Origin: Bacteroidales bacterium
Lineage (GTDB): Bacteria > Bacteroidota > Bacteroidia > Bacteroidales > UBA932
Length of the DNA stretch: 64,000 nt
Assembly (NCBI GenBank): GCA_016287075.1
Contig: JAEEVC010000010.1
Span: 1 to 64,000 of the forward strand
Direction of reading: 5' to 3'
The position numbers and the translations under genes were made by a program. Below the pieces are notes generated by a model. It was not told the DNA's origin. It did no database searches and worked only from the letters and a program-made list of their open reading frames with translations. Of this stretch, positions 56,516 to 64,000 are shown in pieces (position 1 is the stretch's first letter; each line of letters starts with the position of its first letter).

Positions 56516-57499
56516 CTACTTGGTCCCGTACGGGGCAAGGGTGGACTTGAGGATCCGCGAAATACGGAACTCGGGGGTGCCGTTATAATAAACGGAAGCA
56601 CCGCTCGTCAGGTCGACGGTCAGGGAGTGCTCGGGGCTGACCAGCAGGGTCCCGGAATTCATTTCCGCCTCCGCATCGGCGACAGGAAGCCCCATCGTGT
56701 CGATATTGCAGGAACGGGCCCCCTTGACAATCAGCCCGGAAGCGGTTCCCGTGACGGTCACTTTCGAGGAGCCGGTCGAGGAGACATAGACCTTGGCGGC
56801 ATTCACGCCGGCGCTGATCTGGGAGGTGCCGTCGGTATTGACCATGAACGAAGAGACCACGTCGCTGGAGCTGTTGATCTGGGAAGAGCCGGAAGAGGAC
56901 AGGTTCAATTCGCGGGAACGGGACTCCAGGCGCAGGTGGGAGCCGTTCTCCGTCGTGACATTGATTTCGCTCTCGCAGTCGATGCTCACCACGGCGTCCG
57001 CATTCTTCTTGAGCAGGAACTTCGCGGAACTCGTATGGAGCGACAGGGCCTTGACGTTGGCCTTGCCGGCGAGTTCCATGTTGAAATTCGCCCCTTCGAA
57101 GGTATCCGCGCCTGTCAAGGACGCCTCGTCATCCATGTAAATGCCTTCCAGGACAGGGGTATAGATGATGGCACGGAGAACGGCCTTCGGCGCATTGCGG
57201 CCGCGGTACATCTTCTTGACCTCCTTCGGGACGGCCTTTTCATCATAGGAGACATACAGGGTGTTCCCCTTCACATAGACGTTGACATAGTCGGAAAGAA
57301 CCGTGTCCACGGTCAGTTTGACGCCATAGGCGCCCTTGGCGACGGTGACCTCGAAGGCGCTCCGGACGTCGATGGACGTGAATGCGGACACTTCGTGGAC
57401 ACGCTCGCGCGTCTGAGCCCCCGCAAAAAGGGAGAATCCGGTCAGGAGAGCGGCCGAAACCAGCAGCCTGAGCCATTTCACATGCATTGTTTTCATCAT
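56516..57499 (-). CDS. Secreted GIN-domain (DUF2807) protein
   Basis: The 327-residue product has a signal peptide (LLVSAALLTGFSLFAGAQ) and then the repeated beta-helix-like pattern of the head GIN domain: FTSIDVRSAFEVTVAKGAYG, Ser/Thr-rich turns such as LNLSSSGSSQINSSSD and VYVSSTGSSKVTVTGTAS. The domain is common in Bacteroidota and believed to be an autotransporter-like or surface adhesive module, but the role is not established. It lies 15 bases after the ABC-F gene and 2 bases before the M19 gene. Confidence 0.87.
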   Translation of the reverse strand: MMKTMHVKWLRLLVSAALLTGFSLFAGAQTRERVHEVSAFTSIDVRSAFEVTVAKGAYGVKLTVDTVLSDYVNVYVKGNTLYVSYDEKAVPKEVKKMYRGRNAPKAVLRAIIYTPVLEGIYMDDEASLTGADTFEGANFNMELAGKANVKALSLHTSSAKFLLKKNADAVVSIDCESEINVTTENGSHLRLESRSRELNLSSSGSSQINSSSDVVSSFMVNTDGTSQISAGVNAAKVYVSSTGSSKVTVTGTASGLIVKGARSCNIDTMGLPVADAEAEMNSGTLLVSPEHSLTVDLTSGASVYYNGTPEFRISRILKSTLAPYGTK

Positions 57500-57514
57500 A
57501 CTGTCTTTTAAGGT

Positions 57515-59440
57515 TTACATTTCCAATTTTTCAAGAAGCGCTCCCCATTCATCCGTCATGGAATCCAGGGACAGCTTGTTTTCCAAATAGTTGCGGGTGA
57601 GTTCAAGGATGTCGTCCTTCTCCCCGGGATTGGCGAGCACCTTTTCGATGCCGGCCTGCGCGGCTTCCAGCCTGGCGATTTCCTTTTCCAGGAAGGATAC
57701 CCGGTTCTGCATCTTCCTGTACTCCCGGTTGGCCGTCCGCTGCCGCTCGAAGACCTGCTTCGACACCGCCTTCTCCTCCGCAACCGGCTTCGGGGCGGCG
57801 GGTGCAAGCCGCTCCAACTCCTGGAGGTTCTCGATCTTCCGCTTTTCCAGGAAATCACTGACGGACCCCAAGTGCTCCTTCACTTTCCCGTCACGGAACT
57901 CGTACAGCTTGTCCACGAGCCCGTCCAGGAAATCCCGGTCGTGGGAAACGACAATAAGCGTGCCGTCAAAGGACTGCAGCGCCTGCTTGAGGATGTCCTT
58001 CGAGCGGATGTCCATATGGTTCGTCGGTTCATCGAGCGCGAGGACGTTGTGGGACTGGAGCATCAGCTTGGCCATGCCGAGCCGGGCCCGCTCGCCGCCG
58101 CTGAGGACGGCGACCTTCTTGTCGATGTCCTCCCCCTTGAAGAGGAAGGCACCGAGCAGGTCCCGGAGTTTTGCGCGGATGTCACCGACCGCAATCCGGT
58201 CCAGCGTACCGTATACCGTCTCGTTGCGGTCGAGGATATCTTCCTGATTCTGTGCATAATATCCGATATCCACGTTGTGCCCGACCTTCGCCGTGCCCGA
58301 AAACGGCTCCAGCTCCTGCATGATGACGCGCATCAGGGTCGTCTTCCCCTCGCCGTTGCGCCCGATCAGCGCCACCTTGTCGCCGCGCTTGATCTCGATC
58401 TGCGCCCCGGAGAAAACCGTTTTCTGTGGATAGCCGACGACGAGGTCCGTTCCCTTGAATACGACATCGCCCGACCGGGGCGCCGGCGGGAACTTGAGGC
58501 GGATCCGGGAACCGTCCGTCTCGTCGATCTCGATGCGGTCCAGCTTCTCCAGCGCCTTGATGCGCGACTGGACCTGGTTGGACTTGGTGGGCTTGTAACG
58601 GAAACGGTTGATGAAATCCTCCGTCTTCTCGATCATCCGCTGCTGGTTCTCATAAGCGGCCGTCTGCTGCGCTATCCTTTCCGCACGGAGCGTAACATAC
58701 TGGCTGTAAGGGACTTTATAGTCATGGATATGACCCAGCAGGATTTCCGCCGTCCGATTGGTGACATTGTCCAGGAATTTCCGGTCATGGGAGACCAGGA
58801 GGATGGAACCGCGGTATGCCCTGAGGTAATCTTCGAACCATTCGATGGATTCGATGTCCAGGTGGTTGGTCGGCTCGTCGAGCAGGAGGACGTCCGGCTG
58901 CGCAAGGAGGATCTTCGCCAGTTCGATCCGCATGTTCCAGCCCTGGCTGAAGGTCTCGGTGCGGCGGTCAAGTTCGTCCGGCTTGAAACCCAGGCCGGCG
59001 AGGGTCTTGTGTGCGCGGACCAGCGGTGACTCCCCCGTTTCCAGGGCCAGCCGGTCATTTATTTCATTCAGTCGATTAATTAACGCCTCATATTCGACTG
59101 ATTCATAATCCGTTCTCTCAGATAATTCCGCATTGATCCTTTCCAGCTCGGCCTCCTGGGAGTGCAAATCATCGAACACGGTCATCACCTCGTCAATCAC
59201 GGTGCGGCCCTTGTGGTGCTCCATGATCTGGGGCAGGTAGCCGATCCGGAGGTCGGAAGGCATGTCGATGTGGCCGGACGTCATTCCCTGTTCGCCGGTG
59301 ATGAGCTTCATCAGCGTGGATTTCCCGGCCCCGTTCTTGCCGACGAGACCGATCTTGTCCGTCTCGCTGATGTGGAGACTGACATCATCCAGCAGCGTGA
59401 AACTGCCGAAGGCGACGGTGACGTTATTCAGGGAGATCAT
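57515..59440 (-). CDS. ABC-F family ATPase (ribosome-associated type)
   Basis: The 641-residue protein has two ABC domains without membrane segments. Domain 1: VGKNGAGKSTLMKLI and LLDEPTNHLDIESIEWFEDY. Domain 2: IGRNGEGKTTLMRVI and LALDEPTNHMDIRSKDILKQ. The intervening linker has the P-site-interacting helices (YRFKPTKSNQVQSRIKALEK, here RFRYKPTKSNQVQSRIKALE), and a C-terminal coiled coil (about 535-640) follows. ABC-F proteins act on ribosomes in translation or antibiotic resistance; the Uup/YkpA-type housekeeping class fits best. The start overlaps the end of tatC by 17 bases. Confidence 0.93.
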   Translation of the reverse strand: MISLNNVTVAFGSFTLLDDVSLHISETDKIGLVGKNGAGKSTLMKLITGEQGMTSGHIDMPSDLRIGYLPQIMEHHKGRTVIDEVMTVFDDLHSQEAELERINAELSERTDYESVEYEALINRLNEINDRLALETGESPLVRAHKTLAGLGFKPDELDRRTETFSQGWNMRIELAKILLAQPDVLLLDEPTNHLDIESIEWFEDYLRAYRGSILLVSHDRKFLDNVTNRTAEILLGHIHDYKVPYSQYVTLRAERIAQQTAAYENQQRMIEKTEDFINRFRYKPTKSNQVQSRIKALEKLDRIEIDETDGSRIRLKFPPAPRSGDVVFKGTDLVVGYPQKTVFSGAQIEIKRGDKVALIGRNGEGKTTLMRVIMQELEPFSGTAKVGHNVDIGYYAQNQEDILDRNETVYGTLDRIAVGDIRAKLRDLLGAFLFKGEDIDKKVAVLSGGERARLGMAKLMLQSHNVLALDEPTNHMDIRSKDILKQALQSFDGTLIVVSHDRDFLDGLVDKLYEFRDGKVKEHLGSVSDFLEKRKIENLQELERLAPAAPKPVAEEKAVSKQVFERQRTANREYRKMQNRVSFLEKEIARLEAAQAGIEKVLANPGEKDDILELTRNYLENKLSLDSMTDEWGALLEKLEM

Positions 59441-60185
59441 CCGTTTCTTTCTGTTTACAGATCAGGATACTGAACTCATAGAGCCCATAGAGGGGAATAG
59501 AGAGGACGAACATCGAGAACGGGTCGCTTGGCGTAATCAGGGCGGAAAGGATCAGCACCACGATAAAGGCATACTTCCGGTAACGCTTCAGGTCGTCCTT
59601 CCCAACCAGGCCGAGGTGCGAAAGGACCATGATGACGGTCGGGAACTCGAAAATCAGCCCGATGAGGAAGACCATCGAGATGAAAAGCGAGATGTAGGAG
59701 CTGAGGGAAATCGTATTCCGGACGCTGTCGCTGACCGAATAGTTCATGAAGAACATCAGGCAGACCGGCAGGACGATGAAATAGCCGACCGCGACTCCCA
59801 GGTAAAACAGGCCCGAAGACATCCCGAAGGCCCTTCCGACCGCCTTTTTCTCATGTTCATACAAGGCCGGCGCGATGAAGCGCCAGAGCTCATATACAAT
59901 ATAAGGAAAAGCGAGGACGACACCGCAGAGCAGCGCCATTTTCAGGTGGACGAAGAACTGGGCGGAGATGTCGATGTTGATGAGCGACATCGAGAAATCG
60001 AGCCCGAGCCACTTGTAGAGGACGAAATCGGGCTTGGAAGGCCACAGGACGGCCTGGAACAGCCATTCTTTCGTGGCCAGGAAGAAGACGGAGAGCAGGC
60101 ACGCCGCGAGGATGGAACGCCAGAGCGTCCCCCTCAACTCGTCGAGGTGGTCCCAGAAGGACATTTCTCCGTTTCCCGCAGCCAC
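59424..60185 (-). CDS. tatC: Twin-arginine translocase subunit TatC
   Basis: The 253-residue membrane protein recognises twin-Arg signal peptides. The N-terminus MSFWDHLDELRGTLWRSILA is the TatC signature (HLxELR), and six hydrophobic segments follow. FAFPYIVYELWRFIAPALYEHEKK (residues about 88-112, reading LAFPYIVYELWRF) matches the conserved cytoplasmic/first-loop motif. It lies 3 bases after tatA. No separate tatB is present, as in many minimal TatAC systems. Confidence 0.95.
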   Translation of the reverse strand: MAAGNGEMSFWDHLDELRGTLWRSILAACLLSVFFLATKEWLFQAVLWPSKPDFVLYKWLGLDFSMSLINIDISAQFFVHLKMALLCGVVLAFPYIVYELWRFIAPALYEHEKKAVGRAFGMSSGLFYLGVAVGYFIVLPVCLMFFMNYSVSDSVRNTISLSSYISLFISMVFLIGLIFEFPTVIMVLSHLGLVGKDDLKRYRKYAFIVVLILSALITPSDPFSMFVLSIPLYGLYEFSILICKQKETDDLPE

Positions 60186-60188
60186 GGC

Positions 60189-60395
60189 CTACTTCGACTC
60201 GCCGTCCTTGCCGTCGCTGTCTTCGACGTCCTGGATCTCCTTTTCGACGTCCTTCATCCCCTGCTTGAAGCTTTTGACGCCCTTTCCGATCCCGTGCATC
60301 AGCTCGGGAATCTTCTTGCCGCCGAAGAGAAGGAGGATGACCAGGACGATGGCAACGATCTCCCAGGTTCCGATCATGAGTGGATAAATCATCAT
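60189..60395 (-). CDS. tatA: Twin-arginine translocase subunit TatA
   Basis: The 68-residue protein has one membrane helix (TWEIVAIVLVILLLFGGKKI, 9-28), the FGGKKIPELMHGIGKGVK hinge and amphipathic helix (23-40), and a charged C-terminal tail. This is the pore-forming TatA/E subunit. Starts at 60395 or at an in-frame ATG (residue 7) are possible. It lies 10 bases after the thioesterase gene and 3 before tatC. Confidence 0.93.
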   Translation of the reverse strand: MMIYPLMIGTWEIVAIVLVILLLFGGKKIPELMHGIGKGVKSFKQGMKDVEKEIQDVEDSDGKDGESK

Positions 60396-60405
60396 AACAG
60401 TGCAA

Positions 60406-60816
60406 TTAATCGTTCATTCTGGATTCTATCAGTCTGGCCACCGGCTCCGGGCAGCGGATGGGCCGGTAGGTCCTGGCATCGAGGAAGGCCAGCGTGACCG
60501 TCCCTTCCGCGCAGACCTCGCCGCGCTGGTTCACGACGGACTGCTTCACATGCAGTTTCGCCATCGGGATTTCCTCGACCGCGGCCGTCGCCGTAAGGAC
60601 ATCCCCCATCCGGGCGGAATGCTTGAAGCGGCACTCGACGCCGATGACGGCGAAGAGCACGCCGATCTCGTTTTCGCACACTTCCACCGGCAGGCCGGCC
60701 GCTTCCATCATCCCGTTCCTGGCCATTTCAAAATAGCGGATATAATTCGAGTGATGGACCACCTTCATCTGGTCGGTTTCGTAGTACCGGACGGGGAATT
60801 TTACCTCATAATGCAT
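60406..60816 (-). CDS. Acyl-CoA thioesterase, hot-dog fold (YbgC/4HBT family)
   Basis: The 136-residue protein has the 4HBT motif RYYETDQMKVVHHSNYIRYF (10-29) with the catalytic Asp/His environment, followed by the usual hot-dog strands. It hydrolyses acyl-CoA thioesters; in other bacteria YbgC is associated with the Tol-Pal operon, while here it lies just before tatA. The gap to the valS stop is 36 bases. Confidence 0.92.
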   Translation of the reverse strand: MHYEVKFPVRYYETDQMKVVHHSNYIRYFEMARNGMMEAAGLPVEVCENEIGVLFAVIGVECRFKHSARMGDVLTATAAVEEIPMAKLHVKQSVVNQRGEVCAEGTVTLAFLDARTYRPIRCPEPVARLIESRMND

Positions 60817-60852
60817 GATAACAAAAATGTTAATACTAAAAACTAATTTGTT

Positions 60853-63519
60853 TTATGCATTATTTTTCAACGCCTTAATCTGCGACTCCAAACTTTCTAT
60901 CTTGGAGAGGCTATCGGCTTCCTTTTTGCGCTCGTTTTCGATGACGGCAGCCGGGGCGTGGGCCGTGAACTTCTCATTGGCGAGTTTTCCACGGACGCTG
61001 GCGAGGAATTTCTGCTGGTATGCGAGGTCTTTTTCGAGCTTAGCCAGTTCTTCGGCGACATTGACGAGCCCCGTCAGCGGAACGAACAGTTCAACCGTCT
61101 TCACCAAGAAATTCACGCCGGCCGCATCGCCGAATTCCGCGACCATTTCGACGGACGAGGTATTGGCCAGTTTCTCAATGACCGGGATGGTCTCCGACGG
61201 GAAATCCCCTTTGATCTGGAGGGCCAGCTGCTCACGGGGCGGGAGATTCTTCTGGTTGCGGATGCCGCGCACACCGGCGATCGCTTCTTCGGCCATCTCG
61301 AAATCAGCAATGGCCGCCGCCGGATAGGCCTTGGCCTTCGGCGTCGGCGCAAAGAGGATGGTCTCCCCTTCCTTGCGTTCCTCCATATTCTGCCAGAGTT
61401 CCTCCGTGATGAACGGCATCACCGGATGGATCAGTTTCAGGAGCGCCTCGAAATAGGAAAGCGTCGCATCGAGGGTCGCCTTGTCAATGGGCTGCGGCCT
61501 GCCGTCGACGAACGCCGGCTTGATGGCCTCCAGGTACCAGGAGCAGAAATCATCCCAGAACAGCTTGTAGATGGTCATCAGGGCGTCCGAAATGCGGAAC
61601 TTGCCGTAATGGTCTTCAATCTGTTCGATGGCCTGGCTGAGGCGCGCATCAAACCAGCGGACTGCAACTTTCGCAGCAGCAGATTGTTCTGCGCTTTCAT
61701 CTACATCAAAGCTCTTGATCAGGCGATAGGAATTCCAAATCTTGTTGCAGAAGTTCCTCCCCTGTTCGATCATGCTCTCGTCGTAGAGGATGTCATTGCC
61801 GGCAGAGGAACAGAGCAGCATTCCGATGCGGACCGCATCGGCGCCGTATTTGGCGATCAGTTCCAGCGGGTCCGGCGAATTGCCGAGCGTCTTGGACATC
61901 TTGCGGCCCAGCTTGTCCCGGACGATACCGGTGAAATAGACGTTGGAGAAGGGCTCGCGGCCCATGAATTCCTCGCCGGCCATGATCATGCGGGCCACCC
62001 AGAAGAAAATGATGTCCGGGCCGGTCACGAGGTCGCTGGTCGGATAATAGTAGGCGAGATCCCTGTTCGGCTTGTGTTCCGGATGGCCGGGCATCTCGGG
62101 ATCGAACACCGAAATCGGCCAGAGCCAGGAGCTGAACCAGGTATCGAGGACGTCTTCGTCCTGGTGCAGGTCCGCCGCCGTCAGGGACGAATCGAGCGCC
62201 TGGGCGGCCTGCAGGGCCGCTTCAGGGGTCGCTTCGACGACATAACGGCCGTCCGGCAGGTAATAGGCCGGGATGCGCTGTCCCCACCAGAGCTGGCGGG
62301 AGATGCACCAGTCGCGGGCATTCTCCATCCAGTGGCGGTAGGTATTGACATATTTCTCCGGAATGAACTTCGTGCGGCCGCTTTCCACCGTCTCCAGGGC
62401 CGTCCTGGCCAGCGATTCCATCTTGAGGAACCACTGGGCGGAAAGGCGCGGCTCGATGACCGCGTTCGTCCGCTCGGAATAACCGACCGGGGACGTATAC
62501 TCCTCGACCTTTTCCAGGTTTCCGGCTTCCTCCAGCATCTTGACGATCTTCTTGCGGGCGACGAAGCGGTCTTCCCCGACAAGGATCTGCGCCTCCGCGT
62601 TCAGGCAGCCGTGCTCGTCGATGATGTCGATGACGGGCAGGTTGTGCCGCAGGCCGATCTCATAGTCATGGACATCGTGGGCCGGGGTCACCTTCAGGCA
62701 GCCGGTACCGAAGTCCATCTCGACGTAATCATCCTCGATGACAGGGATTTCCCGGTTGATGAGCGGGATCAGGACCTTCTTGCCCCGCAGCCAGTGGTGG
62801 CGCTCGTCTGCGGGATTGACGCAGATGGCGGCATCCGCCATGATCGTCTCCGGACGGGTCGTCGCGATGACCAGGTACTTGTCGGTCGGATGGCCGGCTC
62901 CGTCGGAGATATAATAGCGGAGATGATAGAAATGGCTCTGGGTGTCCTTGTGGATCACCTCGTCATCGCTGACGGCGGTCAGGGCCTCGGGATCCCAGTT
63001 GACCATGCGGACGCCCTTGTAGATCCATCCCTTCCTGTAAAAATAGACGAAAGTGTTGATGACGGCCTCGGAAAGGGCCGGTTCCATCGTGAAGCGGGTG
63101 CGGTCCCAGTCGCAGGAGGCGCCGAGCTTGCGGAGCTGCTCCAGGATGATGCCGCCGTGCTCCTCCTTCCACGCCCAGGCGTGCTTGAGGAATTCTTCAC
63201 GCGTAAGGTCTTCTTTCTTGATACCTTGTGCCTTCAGTTTCGCGACGACCTTGTTCTCCGTCGCAATGGAGGCGTGGTCCGTGCCGGGGACCCAGCAGGC
63301 ATTCTTGCCGTCCATGCGGGCCTTGCGGATCAGCACGTCGTTGAGCGTGTTGTTGAGCACGTGCCCCATATGCAGGATGCCGGTCACATTGGGCGGCGGA
63401 ATCACGATCGTATACGGTTTCCTCTCATCCGGTTCCGAATGGAAGAACTTGTTTTTCAGCCAAAAGGCATACCATTTGTCTTCAACCTCTGCGGGATTGT
63501 ACTTGGCGGGAAGTTCCAT
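60853..63519 (-). CDS. valS: Valine--tRNA ligase
   Basis: The 888-residue class I synthetase starts at ATG 63519 (MELPAKYNPAEVEDKWYAFW); an in-frame ATG at 63552 adds a basic 11-residue extension and is less likely. The ATP-binding HIGH motif is HMGH (50-53) in PPPNVTGILHMGHVLNN. The editing (CP1) domain follows, KMSKT is in KLGRKMSKTLGNSPDPLEL, and the C-terminal coiled coil (about 820-888) is typical of ValRS. A small hairpin lies in its leader. Confidence 0.96.
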   Translation of the reverse strand: MELPAKYNPAEVEDKWYAFWLKNKFFHSEPDERKPYTIVIPPPNVTGILHMGHVLNNTLNDVLIRKARMDGKNACWVPGTDHASIATENKVVAKLKAQGIKKEDLTREEFLKHAWAWKEEHGGIILEQLRKLGASCDWDRTRFTMEPALSEAVINTFVYFYRKGWIYKGVRMVNWDPEALTAVSDDEVIHKDTQSHFYHLRYYISDGAGHPTDKYLVIATTRPETIMADAAICVNPADERHHWLRGKKVLIPLINREIPVIEDDYVEMDFGTGCLKVTPAHDVHDYEIGLRHNLPVIDIIDEHGCLNAEAQILVGEDRFVARKKIVKMLEEAGNLEKVEEYTSPVGYSERTNAVIEPRLSAQWFLKMESLARTALETVESGRTKFIPEKYVNTYRHWMENARDWCISRQLWWGQRIPAYYLPDGRYVVEATPEAALQAAQALDSSLTAADLHQDEDVLDTWFSSWLWPISVFDPEMPGHPEHKPNRDLAYYYPTSDLVTGPDIIFFWVARMIMAGEEFMGREPFSNVYFTGIVRDKLGRKMSKTLGNSPDPLELIAKYGADAVRIGMLLCSSAGNDILYDESMIEQGRNFCNKIWNSYRLIKSFDVDESAEQSAAAKVAVRWFDARLSQAIEQIEDHYGKFRISDALMTIYKLFWDDFCSWYLEAIKPAFVDGRPQPIDKATLDATLSYFEALLKLIHPVMPFITEELWQNMEERKEGETILFAPTPKAKAYPAAAIADFEMAEEAIAGVRGIRNQKNLPPREQLALQIKGDFPSETIPVIEKLANTSSVEMVAEFGDAAGVNFLVKTVELFVPLTGLVNVAEELAKLEKDLAYQQKFLASVRGKLANEKFTAHAPAAVIENERKKEADSLSKIESLESQIKALKNNA

Positions 63520-63557
63520 GCTCTCGATGCTTTTTCGTTTTCTTTTCCACACGATAC

Positions 63558-63571
63558 GGGGGTTATCCCCC
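63558..63571 (-). promoter_or_regulatory. GC-rich hairpin in the valS leader
   Basis: GGGGG-TTAT-CCCCC at 63558-63571 forms a stable short hairpin in the predicted transcript leader, about 38 bases before the start. Its role is unknown. Confidence 0.45.
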
Positions 63572-63581
63572 TATCATCTTA

Positions 63582-63589
63582 CAAAAATA
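63582..63589 (-). promoter_or_regulatory. Predicted -7 element of valS
   Basis: On the minus strand TATTTTTG (63589 to 63582) fits TAnnTTTG. The -33 element is unclear. Confidence 0.4.
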
Positions 63590-63601
63590 AGTATTTTTTC
63601 G

Positions 63602-63609
63602 TAATTTTG
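63602..63609 (+). promoter_or_regulatory. Predicted -7 element of the DUF3467 gene
   Basis: TAATTTTG fits TAnnTTTG and is back to back with the valS element. In-frame ATGs follow at 63625 and 63652. Confidence 0.45.
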
Positions 63610-63651
63610 CGATTCCAACCCACGATGTTGAATCTTCAAGCATTGGATAAT

Positions 63652-64000
63652 ATGGACAACAACAAAGAGAAACCGCAGCAGAACCAGCTGACCATCGAAC
63701 TCAAACCGGAAATCGCCAGGGGCATCTATTCCAACCTCGCGATCATTTCCCACTCCCACAGCGAATTCATCATCGACTTCGCCTCCAACCTCCCGGGCTT
63801 CCCGAAAGCCGAGATCGGCAGCCGGATCATCATGACGCCCGAGCACGCAAAGCGGCTCATGAACGCCCTGTTCGACAACATCAGCAAGTACGAGGCGCAG
63901 TTCGGCCTCATCGACCTCGGCGGCGGCGCCAACCAGAAGAATGCCGGCGGCACCTTCGACCTCGGCACTTTCGGTCCTTTCGGCGGCAACAACAAATCCT
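63652..64000 (+). CDS. DUF3467 family protein (partial, runs off the window)
   Basis: At least 116 residues are encoded before the window ends. The family pattern is LTIELKPEIARGIYSNLAII then SHSHSEFIIDFASNLPG and SRIIMTPEHAKRLMNALFDN, followed by a Gly/Asn-rich tail. The start is probably ATG 63652 (MDNNKEKPQQ); ATG 63625 (MLNLQALDNM) is in frame and possible. The function of the family is unknown. In many Bacteroidales it sits near rpoB/rpoC or similar housekeeping genes, which cannot be checked here. Confidence 0.83.
   Translation, partial: MDNNKEKPQQNQLTIELKPEIARGIYSNLAIISHSHSEFIIDFASNLPGFPKAEIGSRIIMTPEHAKRLMNALFDNISKYEAQFGLIDLGGGANQKNAGGTFDLGTFGPFGGNNKS

Overview
The window is a piece of a Bacteroidota chromosome, most likely order Bacteroidales from a relatively GC-rich lineage (coding DNA looks close to 58-60% GC by eye). 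The evidence is a Rho with a long charged insertion, a BamA-like lipoprotein (TamL type), a Bacteroidota-type LptD-like barrel, PPi-type phosphofructokinase, a fimbrillin (type V pilus) operon, a DUF3467 protein, and repeated use of the Bacteroidota promoter (-33 TTTG or TTG, about 19-20 bp, -7 TAnnTTTG). I saw no tRNA, rRNA, CRISPR array or insertion sequence. The species cannot be fixed from the window alone.

Layout. 1-335: non-coding DNA rich in short repeats, abutting the 3' end of mnmE; it may be one end of an integrated element. 336-6737 (-): mnmE, rho and an LptD-like barrel. 6836-11841 (+): cell-wall amidase, dnaA, pepD, rpe. 11838-12587 (-): birA. 12655-16541 (+): rsfS, ftsH, cdsA, psd. 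16516-25927 (-): a tight six-gene run ligA, yihY, RelA/SpoT homologue, Ig-like lipoprotein, unknown surface protein, ispG. 26029-30422 (+): PPi-phosphofructokinase, small lipoprotein, DUF389 membrane protein, GH13 amylase. 30419-31156 (-): SpoU-type methyltransferase. 31216-33399 (+): TamL-like barrel. 33387-35842 (-): rarA and an acetyltransferase-like protein. 35967-38778: four unknown surface proteins. 39021-47340 (+): a six-gene operon of lipoproteins that looks like a type V pilus with a FISUMP-domain tip. 47498-49875 (+): rRNA methyltransferase and Ca/Na antiporter. 49896-52329 (-): acyltransferase and queA. 52330-52834: an AT-rich intergenic region with operator-like palindromes. 52835-55355 (+): XRE regulator, dihydroorotate dehydrogenase-like protein, cinA. 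55437-63519 (-): valS, thioesterase, tatA, tatC, ABC-F ATPase, GIN-domain protein, M19 dipeptidase. 63652 to the end (+): partial DUF3467 gene.

Most of the window is housekeeping: replication and repair (dnaA, ligA, rarA), RNA modification (mnmE, queA, rlmD-like, SpoU-type), envelope biogenesis (LptD-like, TamL, cdsA, psd, Tat) and stress control (RSH, rho). The accessory part is 35.9-47.4 kb. Its pilus operon is the best candidate for something not well described: each of the six proteins has a lipobox Cys near residue 20 and one T-R-A or T-R-T motif 23-35 residues later, as expected for a lipoprotein-to-pilin route in which an Arg-specific protease removes the N-terminus. The last protein fuses a fimbrillin-like N-terminal part to a FISUMP domain.

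Convergent genes commonly overlap at their stop codons, leaving no room for intrinsic terminators, whereas a few isolated units carry clear hairpin terminators. All functional statements rest on motif recognition and context; no database search was possible.
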